From positions 64,298,492 through 64,362,491 of the forward strand of contig NC_057842.1 of assembly GCF_910594005.1 (NCBI RefSeq): DNA of 64,000 nt. Direction: 5' to 3'. The stretch comes from Cervus elaphus. Taxonomy: Eukaryota > Chordata > Mammalia > Artiodactyla > Cervidae. Positions within the stretch are counted from its first letter, which is position 1. Each line of letters opens with the position of its first letter. Positions 34,402 through 45,270 of this stretch are shown one piece after another. The translations under genes and the position numbers were made by a program. The notes beneath the pieces were generated by a model. That model saw nothing but the letters and a program-made list of their open reading frames with translations, ran no database searches and was not told the DNA's origin.

Positions 34402-34666
34402 TCAATTTTTTTCCCATTTATTGTTATTAGTTGGAGGCTAATTACTTTACAATATTGTAGTGGTTTTTGCCATACATTGACATGAATCAGCCATGGATTT
34501 ACATGTGTTCCCCATCCTGATACCCCCTCCCCGCTGCCTCCCCATCCCATCCCTCTGGGTCATCCCCGTGCACCAGCCCCGAGCACATGTCTCACGCATC
34601 CAACCTGGACTGGTGATCTGTTTCACACTTGATAATACACATGTTTCGATGCTGTTCTCTCAATTT
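34402..34666 (-). mobile_element. L1 3' end, short insertion
   Basis: An inverted 3' UTR of about 255 bases beginning with a T run and 'agttggaggctaattacttt' and ending inside the G-rich tract's complement. The 7-base 'tcaattt' at 34402-34408 and 34660-34666 is a plausible target duplication. Confidence 0.85.
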
Positions 34667-34745
34667 CAAATCTGGTATGTGCAATCACCAGACTTAAGCC
34701 TCATATTCATTTTTCAAAGATTAACAACAATAAATTGATGTACCT

Positions 34746-34952
34746 ATACACAACTGGGGCTTCTGTCATAGCTCAGTTGGTAAAGAATCCCCCTGCAATT
34801 CAGGAGATCCTGGTTCGATTCCTGGGTTGGGAAGATCCCCTGGAAAAGGAAAAGCCTACCCACTCCAGTATTCTGGCCTAGAGAATTCCGTAGACTGTAT
34901 AGTCCATGGGGTCGCAAAGAGTTGGACGTGGCTTTCACTTTCATACACAATT
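34746..34952 (+). mobile_element. Bov-tA SINE (tA1-like) with target duplication
   Basis: The flanks 'atacacaact' (34746-34755) and 'atacacaatt' (34943-34952) match at 9 of 10. It belongs to the subtype with 'ctggcctagagaattcc' and 'gactgtatagtcca'. Both internal promoter boxes match consensus. Confidence 0.94.
34769..34822 (+). promoter_or_regulatory. polymerase III A and B boxes
   Basis: 'tagctcagttgg' at 34769-34780 fits TRGCNNAGYNGG exactly, and 'ggttcgattcc' at 34812-34822 fits GGTTCGANTCC exactly, with tRNA-like spacing. This SINE has the most complete internal promoter noted in the window. Confidence 0.75.
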
Positions 34953-35239
34953 GTTCGTAGAAAGCTCTGTAACTTCCCAATGTAAGTCTGTTTTCTAATA
35001 TTCAAAATAAAACTCCAAGTCAGTTTGCATGAACTTGCATCAGACAGCCTCTGTATTTCATTTTCAAATTATGTTATATTGTTCACTTCAACCAATCTCC
35101 AAAAGCAATTTTAGTAATTTAATATTATTTTATTTTACTTGACATAAAACAATCTCCAAATTGATAAATAGATGTACATAATTCTAGCCAACTAGATTGA
35201 TAGCAAGTAATTGTAAACAGTATTTTAATTCTAATAGAA
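34953..35239. other. unannotated AT-rich DNA
   Basis: Nothing recognised before the TA microsatellite. Confidence 0.5.
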
Positions 35240-35240
35240 A

Positions 35241-35279
<39 letters not shown>
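35240..35279. repeat. (TA)n microsatellite
   Basis: About 40 bases of TA dinucleotides with one ACA break. A similar TA tract follows the SINE at 35621-35645, so the SINE probably landed inside one original TA tract. Confidence 0.95.
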
Positions 35280-35588
35280 GCTTAGTTGCTCAGTCATGTC
35301 CAACTCTTTGCAACTCCACAGACTGTAGCCGACCAGGCTCCTCTGTCTGTGGGATTCTCCAAGCAAGAATACTGGAGTGAATTGCCATGCCCAGGGGATC
35401 TTCCCAACCCAGGGGTCAAACTCCGGCCTCCCGCATTGCAGGGAGATTACTAAGCCACCAGGGAAGCCCGAGAATACTGGATTGGGTAGCTTATCCCTTC
35501 GTCAGGGAATCTTCCCAACCCAGGAATCAAACTGGGTTCTCCTTCATTGCAGGCGGATTCTTTATCAGCTGAGCTACCAGGGAAGCTC
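35280..35588 (-). mobile_element. one-and-a-half-unit Bov-tA SINE
   Basis: A complete inverted Bov-tA (35280-35469, ending 'ccaccagggaagccc') is followed at once by a second inverted head of about 119 bases (35470-35588, ending 'gctaccagggaagctc') that lacks the 3' half. In transcript sense this is head plus full unit. The same arrangement occurs at 50676-50986. Confidence 0.9.
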
Positions 35589-35598
35589 ACATATATGT

Positions 35599-35636
<38 letters not shown>

Positions 35637-35645
35637 GTATATATT
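35589..35645. repeat. compound (AC)n-(AT)n microsatellite
   Basis: (AC)n from about 35599 followed by (AT)n to 35640. It is likely length-variable. Confidence 0.95.
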
Positions 35646-35679
35646 CAAAAGTTTTTTATAATTTTAAAATATTGTCCTC

Positions 35680-36028
35680 TGTCTTAAGCCAGGTTGCTTC
35701 AACAAAAATACTGGGTGGCTTCTAAACAACAGAAATTCATTTCTCACAGTTGTGGAGGTGGGAATCCCACGATCCAGGCTGGCAGGTTTGAAGTTTGGTG
35801 AGGGCCTGCTTTCTGGTCCATAGGTGACTATCTTCTCACTGTGGCAGAGGGGAGCTAGAGAGCTCTCTGAGGTCTGTTTTGTAAGGGCACTGATCCCATT
35901 CATGAAGGCGCCATCCCCGTGCCCTAACTACATGCCATGGGCCCCGCTTCCAAATACCATCCCCTTGAGAGTTAGACTTCAGTATGTGAATTTTGGGGAG
36001 CACAAACATTCAGTTCGTAGCAGTTTCT
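35680..36028 (-). mobile_element. MLT1/MST-type LTR
   Basis: A well-ordered inverted MaLR LTR: 'tactgggtggcttctaaaca', 'gaaattcatttctcacagtt', 'gtgagggcctgctttctgg', 'gggcactgatcccattcatg', 'gtatgtgaattttggggagc' and 'aacattcagttcgtagcag'. It is better preserved than the copies at 625 and 10358. Confidence 0.75.
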
Positions 36029-36287
36029 GACCTATCATTTACTGAGAAGCTGCGTGAAACTCTGCCCCCATTTGTATGGATTGCTGAACGAGTATTGTCA
36101 TTCCATCCGTTTTAAATTTCATATATTTTGAAGCAATGAAATTGAATGAAATGATTTTTGACATTTTATGTTTCCAGATAATTGTTCCTTTTATTCTTAT
36201 AGTGTCCACCTTTCTCCCTAGCAACGAATATTCAACCATTCCTTATCATAATAGCAAATGATTATTTAGTGCTTCAAATGACTAGAT

Positions 36288-36488
36288 GGGCTTCCCTGGT
36301 GGCTCAGCGGTAAAGAATCCACCTGCAATGCAGAAGACACGGGTTTGTCCCTGGGTTGGGAAGGTTCCCTGGAGAAGAAAATGGCAACCCACGCCAATAT
36401 TCTTGCCTAGGAAATCCCGCTGATGGAGAGCCTGCTGGGCTGCAGTCCAGGGTCACCAGGAGTCCAACATGACTTAGCGACTACACCA
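36288..36488 (+). mobile_element. Bov-tA SINE
   Basis: A plus-strand copy from 'gggcttccctggtggctcag' to 'gacttagcgactacacc'. Small deletions lie around 'gctgcagtccagggtcacc'. Confidence 0.92.
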
Positions 36489-36768
36489 ACCGCCGTATAT
36501 TTGCAGGTTTACAGAGAGTTTTAGCCCAATAATACAATGCAGTGCTGAGTTTGATGGAATCATAGCATAAAATTTTCTTCATTGATCTTCAAAAAAAGCT
36601 GTGAATCAAACCAGTTCTTTCACTCATCTGTACTCAACACCATTGTGTCCATTTTCCTTTCTTTTGAGGTTTTTAGCCAAAAAAGAAAAAAAGATCTAGG
36701 ACCATCTGATTTTAACCCCATAGGCAGAGATGACCATTTACACTGATGAACTCAGATTCTTTCCTTTG

Positions 36769-36942
36769 GTTGCTGTTCTTCAGTCACTCAGTCGTGTCTG
36801 ACTGTTTGTGACCTCATGGATTGCAGCACTCCCGGCTCCCCTGTCCTTCACTATCTCCTGGAGTTTGCTCAGAATCATGTCCATTGAGTGGGTGATGCTG
36901 TTTAACCATCTCATCCTCTGCCGTCACTTTTCCTTTTCCTAT
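36769..36942 (-). mobile_element. BovB 3' end fragment
   Basis: Inverted terminal 170 bases: 'ttgctgttcttcagtcactc', 'cctggagtttgctcagaatc', then 'ccatctcatcctctgccg'. It is too short for any coding content. Confidence 0.85.
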
Positions 36943-37570
36943 AGGAAAGCTGAAAATCTTTGAAAAATCTATTTATAGAGCATAACATAACATTTCATTT
37001 TATTTAACCTGATAATTTGTTCCATTCCTTAGATATGTAGTTCTGATCAAACTGATAAATTTCTCCACCAACCCCATAAACTTCATTCTACTCAATGTGG
37101 TTCTGACTTGGCCTAAGATTTTATATCTCCTATAGCTCTGTGGGATAGTTTGGAGTTGTATATTCAAATAAGGTTTTTTTTTTTTTTTTTGGTTTGAAGG
37201 TATCAAAAAAGTCTATAACCTATTTGAACTAAATAGTAACTACTGTCTCATGAAACTTAGAATTCTTGGAACAGAGCCAACTTCAGATAATAGCTGCATC
37301 CTGGCAATCAGAAATTGTCCTCAGGGTTCTCCTGCACTCTTTTGCTTGTCTCTACTTAATTTCCATCTGCAGGCAGGGGCTCCTCTTGTGATCGTCAGAA
37401 TGACTTCCTGGACTCCCTCTTAGCTCTTAGGAAACACTGTGACTGTGCCAGTAAAATCATATGACCATATTGGAATAACCAGCCTTGGTCACACCCTGTA
37501 TATCCTGTGCCTAAGGGAAGATATGATATGCTTTTCCAAAAGAAAAGAAAAAACAGGATGATATAAGCAA
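36943..37570. other. unannotated intergenic DNA
   Basis: A T19 run at about 37173-37191 is the only structural mark. No exon. Confidence 0.5.
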
Positions 37571-37672
37571 AGAGGAGGAAATGGAAGCCCGCTCCAGTAT
37601 TCTTGCCATCGACAGAGGAGCCTGGTAGGCTGCAGTCCACGGGGTTGCAAAGAATCAGACACGACTGTGCAC
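37571..37672 (+). mobile_element. Bov-tA/Bov-A 3' half fragment
   Basis: From 'agaggaggaaatggaagccc' to 'cagacacgactgtgcac', without a tRNA-like head and with a small central deletion. It could be a Bov-A monomer. Confidence 0.8.
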
Positions 37673-38154
37673 ACATGCATAAGCGAAAAAAGGGCATAGG
37701 ATACACCCTGTGATGACCACATCATAGCTTTTATAAGATTACTGTTCTAGAAAACATTCATCTGATCTGTGCAGCCCATATATCCTGAACAAAATGGTAC
37801 AAAGAATAATGTTAAAAACAGTCAGTTGGAGGAAAGATTGTTTAGGAAAACTATACACTTTTTGACTTATAAGATGTTTTAATGTCTTATACAAGATTTT
37901 GAAAAACAAACAAATAAACAAACTCCTGGTCTCAGAGGTGCTCTTAAAATATACCTGATGAGAATTTACATTGGTATAACATTTCTGGAAAACATTTTTG
38001 CCAATTCGTAACCAAGATAGTAAAAGATCTAATGATTCTTAACCTAGGTATTTATCTGCTTCTAGGTATACAGCCTAAGGATAAATTAGAAATAAAGACA
38101 AATATGTATCAGAATGTTAGTCATAGAACATCAGTCCTTAAAACTGATGAAACA
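37673..38154. other. unannotated intergenic DNA
   Basis: No feature recognised. The stretch near 38035-38110 ('tatttatctgcttctaggta', 'gcctaaggataaattagaa') may be a trace of an old L1 ORF2, but I cannot support it. Confidence 0.4.
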
Positions 38155-38895
38155 TTCAGTTCAGTTCAGTTGAGTTCAGTTGCTCAGTTGTGTCTGACTC
38201 TTTGCAACCCCATGGACTGCAGCACGCTAGGCCTCCCTGTCCTTCACCAACTCCCAGAGCTTGCTCAAACTCGTGTCCATTGAGTCGGTGATGCCATCCA
38301 ACCATCTCATCCTCTGTCGTCCCCTTCTCCTCCTGCCTTCAATCTTTCCCAGCATCAGGGTCTTTTCCAATAAGTCAGTTCTTTGCATCAGGTGGCCAAA
38401 GTATTGGAGTTTCAGCTTCAACATCAATCCTTCCAATGAATATTCACGATTGACTTCCTTTAGGATTGACTGGTTTGATCTCCTTGCAGTCCAAGGGACT
38501 CTCAAGAGTCTTCTCCAACACGACAGTTCAAAAGCATCAATTCTTCGGCGCTCAGCTTTCTTTATAGTCCAACTCTCACATCCATACATGAATACACAAC
38601 AACTCTCACATCGGTACATCAAAACCATAGCTTTGACTAGACAAACCTCTGTTAGTAAAGTAATGTCTCTGCTTTTTAATATGCTGTCTAGGTTCGTCAT
38701 AGCTTTTTTTTAGGAGCAAGAGTCTTTTAATTTCATGGCTACAGTCACCATCTGCAGTGATTTTGGAGCCCAAGAAAATAGTCTGTCACTATTTCCATTG
38801 TTTCCCCATCTATTTGCCATAAAGTGCCGTGATCTTAGTTTTCTGAATGTTGAGTTTTAAGTCTACTTTTTCACTCTCCTCTTTCACCTTAGGAA
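38155..38895 (-). mobile_element. BovB LINE 3' fragment with (TTCAG)n tail
   Basis: The inverted last 740 bases of BovB, starting with a (TTCAG)n tail at 38157-38180. The minus frame 38227-38700 (157 residues) reads the conserved ORF2 C-terminus, including 'SWTIKKAERRRIDAFEL' and 'RRRRGRQRMRWLDGITDSMD'. It is truncated just downstream of the RT palm, so it has no RT activity. Confidence 0.94.
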
Positions 38896-39214
38896 GATTA
38901 AATGTACTACAGTAGAAGATGGTTTAAAAAAATCATAGCATATTTCAAATAGTGGACTATTATGTAACCATTGTAACTTAAATGAAAAGAAAAATGCTCA
39001 TATAAAAACCAGATTTGAAGCTACTTAATACAAATTTAATCTTTATTTGGTGTTTGTAAATAGTTGTATCTATAGAGTTACACAAAAATTTCAAGTTTTT
39101 TTTTCCCTGGTGGTCAAGATTACATGTGGTTTCACATTCCTATTTTTTTTTCTAAGTACATAATTTATTGTTACTATTGATTTTTTAAAGAAAAATCTTT
39201 CTTCCTGAAAACTG
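38896..39214. other. spacer between inverted BovB copies
   Basis: About 320 bases of AT-rich unique DNA, the loop of the inverted pair. Confidence 0.55.
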
Positions 39215-39900
39215 TATCTTATTTAAAACTCAATATTCAAAAAAAGAAGATTATGGTATCTTGTCCATCATGGCAAATCTATGGGGAAATAATGGAAACA
39301 GTGACAGACTTTATTTTCTTGGGTTTGCAGATGGTGACTGCAGCCATGAAATTAAAAGATGCTCACTTCTTGGAGGAAAAATCTATGACCAACCAAGACA
39401 GCATATTAAAAAGCAGAGACATTACTTTGCCAACAAAGCTCATCTAGTCAAAGCAATGGTTTTTCCAGTAGTCATGTATGGATGTGAGAGTTGGACCATA
39501 AAGAAAGCTGAGCACTGAAGAATTGATGCTTTTGAGCTGTGGTGTTGGAGAAGATTCTTGAGAGTCCTTTGGACTTCTAGGAGATCCAACCAGTTAATCC
39601 TAAAGGAAATCAGTCCTGGATGTTCATTGGAAGGACTGATGCTGAAGCTGAAGCTCCAATACTTCGGCCACCTGATGTGAAGAATGGACTCAGTCGAAAA
39701 GACCCCAGTGCTGGGAAGGATTGAGGGCAGGAGGAGAAGGGGATGACTGAGGATGAGATGGTTGGATGGCATCACCGACTCAATGGACATGAGTTTGAGC
39801 AAGCTCCGGGAGTTGGTGACGGAGAGGGAAGCCTGATGTGCTGCAGTCCATGGGACTACAAAGAGTCAGACACGACTGAGCGACTGAACTGAAGTGAATT
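39215..39900 (+). mobile_element. BovB LINE 3' fragment
   Basis: A plus-strand copy from the 'aaaactcaatattcaaaaaa' region (just after the RT palm) to the 'gactgaactgaagtgaattg' tail. The frames 39253-39447 and 39261-39518 hold 'METVTDFIFLG' and 'GCESWTIKKAEH' in different phases. It covers the same part of BovB as the inverted copy to the left. Confidence 0.93.
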
Positions 39901-41660
39901 GACTATTAGACACCATGAATTAAGAGTTTTAAGTGCCTTTTTAGTAGCTATGTTACAATGCCAATATAACTCACTCCTTCCCATAGTGCAACAAAGAATA
40001 TCTAAGAACTGCTCAGATAACATGAGATACTTAAGCGTGTTGGTAAACCAGCAGGGAGAGAGCCACTTGGACTCCTAATGGTGCCAAAGGATGTCAGCTT
40101 CCTGAGGCAGGGGCAGGGTCCACTGTCCCCAGCACAGTGGCTGACACAGACGCGATACTCATGGAATTGCTCATCAAACACATTTCTCACTCATGCAAAA
40201 TAACAACTCAACTAACTATAGCAGATAACTATGAATACAACTCACTGGCTACCTGTGTCTTTGAAATCTTTAAATGCTGGCACATATGAAGAGAGGCTTG
40301 TTAGTTGGCATTTATGGAGAAAAGGATGATACAATATGAGACCTGGAGGTTATCCTGGAGACTCCCACCCCTTCTGATGCTGTGAAGTGATTGTCATACA
40401 AATGGCACTGAACAATAACTGCACCACACTAACATCAAACAAAAGCATTTTGGATTTTCTGACAAACCAGAGATAATTTTCCAGGTGTAGGCAATATACT
40501 CATGTTGGCATTTGTAAGTTCTTACATGTGGTAATAAATATTGGGAAGCAGCCATGCCAGTTGTCTTGGGGGTGGTGGAACCATAGTTATTGGATTTATG
40601 GTGTTCCAGGTCAAAGCAGAAACTACGTCCTTGCCTTAAGTTCATGCAGGGATTCTTGGTAATATGTGGGGTCAGAATGGAGCTTACACTAACCTGCTTT
40701 CCATTAACTTTTAACTCTAGCATTTGGTTCTGCAAAGAAACTGAAAATGACTAAAGGCAGTAAATAAAACTCGTGGTTCGATCACAGCTCTGCAGTTGTT
40801 TGCCAAAGGTTAGGCACACCGAGTGAATAGCAAGAGGAAAACAACCGAGGAATCTACAGATTGAAAAGATTTAAATGCACTTGTTTCAGCATGTACCCTC
40901 ATAGGCCTTCTGTTACTAGTAGGATAACTGGTGTGCAGGGTTGCATGTTATAGGGATATTTGGTATATATGACAATCGAGAGAAATGGCACCAAATCCTA
41001 CTTGGAGTAAAGCCCGACACTCATTCTCTTTATTTAGCAGATTCTCAGCGTGCACATCAGAGTTGAGATGTCTCAACATCACTTAGGGGTTTGGAACAAA
41101 ACTGAGAGTGGGATCATTTGATTTCAACAGGACGTAAGGGAAACAGAGCTGCCCAGCCCTCAGTGGCTTACTACTGATCTCTTGACTGTATTTAAACCAC
41201 ATGCTGCTGGTCAGGCCACAGAGGGAATGCCCGGAGTAACCCTGAACAGGATAAGGAGGGAATATGTGAACAATATTAATGCATAATGACTGAAGTCTAC
41301 AAAGTTAATGTTCCCCCAAGGCTTATGGTCCTGAGGTAGAGTGAAGGAAACAGAAGATAAAAGTGGAAGTTACTTTGGCAGGTAATGGATCATGGGGAGA
41401 AAAGCCATCATACCTCTTCTACGGGAATGCTGCTTCCTGAAGGAACTTCTAAGGATGTCTGATGGACACTGGGGTCCCTGTGACTTTGGCCACACAGAGG
41501 ATGCTAATGCAATGACAGCCAAGCAGACAGGGGAGAAAGTGAGAAAATGAGTCCACTCAGCCTTGAGTCCTCCACAAGCTGTCCTTGCTTTGCTCAGAAT
41601 CACTCTATCATCTCCTTTGAGAGGTTCCCATCTTGGAAAATCTCAGTGGTTCCTTTATAG
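39901..41660. other. unannotated, repeat-poor DNA
   Basis: About 1.75 kb without a transposon I recognise. The 113-codon minus frame (40394-40735) has no domain or composition that supports coding. Confidence 0.45.
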
Positions 41661-41850
41661 CAGTGGTTCTCAAACTGGACTGCTTCAAAGCAATCTGGGT
41701 GACTTGTTAAAGCATCCATTTCTGGGCCCTTCCCTGAAGATTTGATTAAAAAGCTCTGTAGTGGGACTTGAAAATTTGCATTTCTAAGTTGCCAGTAGAT
41801 AATGGTCTTGCTGGTCCTGGCAGCAAACTTTGAGACCCGTTGCCTTACAG
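41653..41850 (+). mobile_element. MER5A (hAT-Charlie) DNA transposon
   Basis: A full-length non-autonomous element. It opens with 'cagtggttctcaaac' (41661), has 'gaaaatttgcatttctaagt' and 'cttgctggtcctgg' inside, and closes with a diverged 'ctttgagacccgttg' (41843). The 8-base flanks 'ctttatag' and 'ccttacag' match at 6 of 8, the duplication size of hAT elements. Confidence 0.85.
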
Positions 41851-41866
41851 GACACTAGCTAAGATC

Positions 41867-42688
41867 ACGGCATCTGGTCCCATCACTTCATGGTAAATAG
41901 AAGGGGAGAAAACGGAAACCATGAAATTAAAATATACTTGCTCCTTGGAAGAAAAGCTATGACAAAGCTAGTGAAAGTGAAAGTCAGTCATGTCCGACTC
42001 TTTGCGACCCTATGGACTGTAGTCTGCCAGGCTCCTCTGTCCATGGAATTCTAAAGGCAAGAATACCGGAGTTGGTTGCCATTCTTTTTTCCAGGGAATC
42101 TTCCCAATTCAGGGATTGAACCGGAGTCTCCTGTGTTGCATACAGATGCTTTACTGCGTGAGCTACCAGGGAAACTCTAGACAGCATATTGAAAATAGAG
42201 GCCTCGCTTTGCCAACAAAAGTCCACACAGTCAAAGCTGTGGTTTTTCCAGTACTCACTTATGGATGTGAGCATTGTGCCATAAAGAAAGCTAAGGTCCG
42301 AGGAACTGATGCTTTCCAATTGTGGCACTGGAGAAGACTCTTGAGATTCCCTTGGACAACAAGGAGATCAAATCAGTCAATCCTAAAGAAATCAAGCCTG
42401 AATATTCATTGGAAGGACTGATGCTGAAGCTGAAACTCTAATGCTTTGGCCGACTGATGCAAAGAACTGACTCATTGGAATAGCCTAGGATGCTGGGCAA
42501 GTTTGAAGGCAAAAAAAAAGGAGGGGGGCTGCTGCAGAGGATGAGATGGTTAGATAGCATCACTGACTCAGTGGACATGAATTTGAGCAAACTCTGAGAA
42601 CTAGTGAAGGGCAGGGGAGTCTGGTGTACTACAGTCTATGTGGTCACAAAGAGTTGGACACGACTTAGCGGCTGAACAACAACAAATT
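41867..42688 (+). mobile_element. BovB LINE 3' fragment split by Bov-tA
   Basis: It runs from 'gctaagatcacggcatctgg' to 'gcggctgaacaacaacaaat', with an AAC-type tail. An internal deletion removes part of the 'GDCSHEIKR' region. The frame 42116-42421 keeps 'AVVFPVLTYGCEHCAIKKAK'. Bov-tA sits at 41972-42175. Confidence 0.92.
41968..42180 (-). mobile_element. Bov-tA SINE inside BovB
   Basis: An inverted copy starting 'gtgaaagtgaaagtcagtca' and ending 'gagctaccagggaaact'. BovB sequence stops at 'gacaaag' and resumes at 'ctagacagcatatt', with 'ctag' on both sides (41968-41971, 42177-42180). Confidence 0.93.
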
Positions 42689-45270
42689 CTGCTGTCTCCC
42701 CTCTCTATCATGACGGTTTTTCTAGCTTCCCATCTCAAATGGCAGGTCCAGATTACTGGAAGCTTGTTATGTCAAACCTCCAATCTTCCCTGTAACACTA
42801 TTGCTATGCCACCAGAGCAGCAAAGGAAATTCAGTGTGAATGACTGGCAAAGATTATACATTTCTCAAGAGACTCTGATGCATTTTTTGCACAACCAGCT
42901 TAATTAAGAATCCTTGGCAGTATATTAACCACAAGCTTATGGATCTCAATGTGCCAATCGAACATAATAAGATAAATGCAAATGTCAAAGTACAGACTCT
43001 TTGCCTAGGAAGTTCCAATGGCTTAAAGCTGTGTCTTCAGTCAGTTGGCAGAAAGCAATGGGAATAGCTGGGTCTGGTGAGGCTGGGGTTTGCCCATTAC
43101 AATTTAAATACATATGGCATGGCCTCCAGGACTGAGCTATGCTGTGTCCACGTGGGGCTTCAGGGTGTGAGTATGAAGATAAAAGTCTCTGGCTCACAAA
43201 CTCACGTTAAGCTAACGACAGCAGCAACAATAGGAACATACCCCCAAGATGCTTTTAGAAAACAGGCCTATAAGTCAGGAGCCAGAATCAAAACCTGCAC
43301 CCAGGTCTGCCTCTATAAGGTAACAGACCAGTCAGATGACAGCTCTGTGTCTGAATATCTAATAAAATAGACATGATAGTAGCTGCCTGTATTTGTTTCA
43401 CAATAATTCATATCAGAAAAAGAGCAGTACATTTAATTATATTAATTTGTCTTTTCAATGACTGCACTAACAAACGGCTACACTATAGAACTGTTATCTA
43501 CTTGGTGTATCTGGTTCTTGGCTAGATTTGATGATCTATTAACAGTTGAACAACTTGAAACTTAAAACAGGCTAACAGATGGTTGTTAACCTGGTGGTGT
43601 TTGCCATTCTTACTGAAGACCTGAATTGAAAGTATAGATAGCACATTTATGTGTGATGAAAATTTGGAAGAGATGGGCAATATTTTCTATGAATAAATCA
43701 GGAGCCAAATATATTTTCTTTTTAATTTGACTATAAGGTGAATTTAATCAATTGCACTTTAATAGAGTAAATATAAGGATATTCACGAAGATACAGAAAA
43801 AGAAATTCAAACAACAAATTCCACCCTATGGATAGGTGACTTAAGAATATTTTAGGTGGAAGAGACTTTAAAATTTCACTGTGAAGCAGTAACGTGTTTC
43901 AGATTCTAAGACAGTTAATGTGATCTTTGTTGTCTTTAATGGATTATAATGTACAGAATGAAAGAAGTGATGATGTTGCTGTAAATTAGACAGACTATCT
44001 CTGGAGTATCCTTCTTAGCTCTGGATACCATGCTGTTGAGTAAAGAGACAAGCAATCAGGTCAAGGAGACAATGGTTTCATATAACGTGCAGTTGAATGA
44101 AAAGGGAGGTTGTAGCCCTTATACATGCAAACTGAAGGAAGAAGAAGATATCTGGTTTAAAGTACTTGAAAGATAGTCAGGATGAAGAGAAACAATCAAT
44201 ACTTTTATATGTTGAGTCATAAGGAGGATAATTAGGACCAGAAGGTAGAGAGGCAGATAATAGGTCAGAATAAAAAAAAAAGAAAAGAAATTTTCTTTCA
44301 ACTGCTTAATACTTAAAAAAAAAGTTTATTAAAATAATTCATGCACACAGTTTACAGAGACGAATAACAGTGCAAAGCATGTAATTTAAAACAACAGCTA
44401 TTTTCTTTCTCTTCATCCTAGTCCTTGCTTCCCAGAGCAAACATTATGGACTGTTTTCACTTATTCTTCCAATATTTCCCTCTGTTTTCTAAACGTTATG
44501 TATATTCTGCTCTAAAAACATTAAATCTAAACACTTTTACTATAGAACACGGGAATTTGGGTGTCTATCATCTCCCCTCCTTTTCTCTCAGCAAGTTAAA
44601 TAACTGTTTCTGGTTAAATCAATATTTAGAATGTTATTTTATATAAATAGCTCATGACTGAGTCACATAAAGTATTGAGGATATTTTCTGTTTTACACAA
44701 TGTTTTGTTTTTCTTAGAATTAATGATTATCCTATTTTTGCTATTTCCCCTGGGTGCTTTTGTTAATTCATCCTCCAGATTCTCCATCAGAGCTGTAGGG
44801 CTTCAATCAATGCAGTAAACATGTTGGTCAATCTTTTAATGCCATTTTTTTTCCTCAGGAAAATGCTCTTTGGGGCCTTGAGCTCACTGACTCCTATCTG
44901 GCAGCTGTGGGTCTTTTCAACACTCCTTACTTCTTTCTGAAATATTACGTATCCTATGTCTTGTTCTATTTCCCTATTTCAAAGGAACATTTTCCCCAGT
45001 AAGCTTCCTCAGAAGGGATGTATGACAAATAAAAATTTTGAAACCTGACAATCTGTTTCTGTTCTTTTCTGAGGTTGATTAAGAGTGTTCCTGGGACTAG
45101 AATTCTGGATTGGAAATTACACTCTTTCAAATTTTAAAGGCATGGTTTGAATTATTGTTTTCTAACTTTCAAGATTGTTGTTTAGAACCTGAGAATATCA
45201 TTTGCATATACATTACATTCATTTTTTTATTCTCCTGGAAATTTTTCAGTAAGTAATCTTTATACCTTGT
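42689..45270. other. unannotated, repeat-poor DNA
   Basis: 2.6 kb, the longest stretch without a recognised transposon. A-rich runs lie near 44271-44290 and 44315-44330. Short frames of 60-97 codons have no domain. A diverged old LINE may underlie 44330-45000 but cannot be named. Confidence 0.4.

Noticed and set aside
34757..34830. tRNA-like sequence with good A and B boxes
   Set aside because: It is the head of a Bov-tA SINE. The following BovB-derived half and the target duplication exclude a true tRNA gene.
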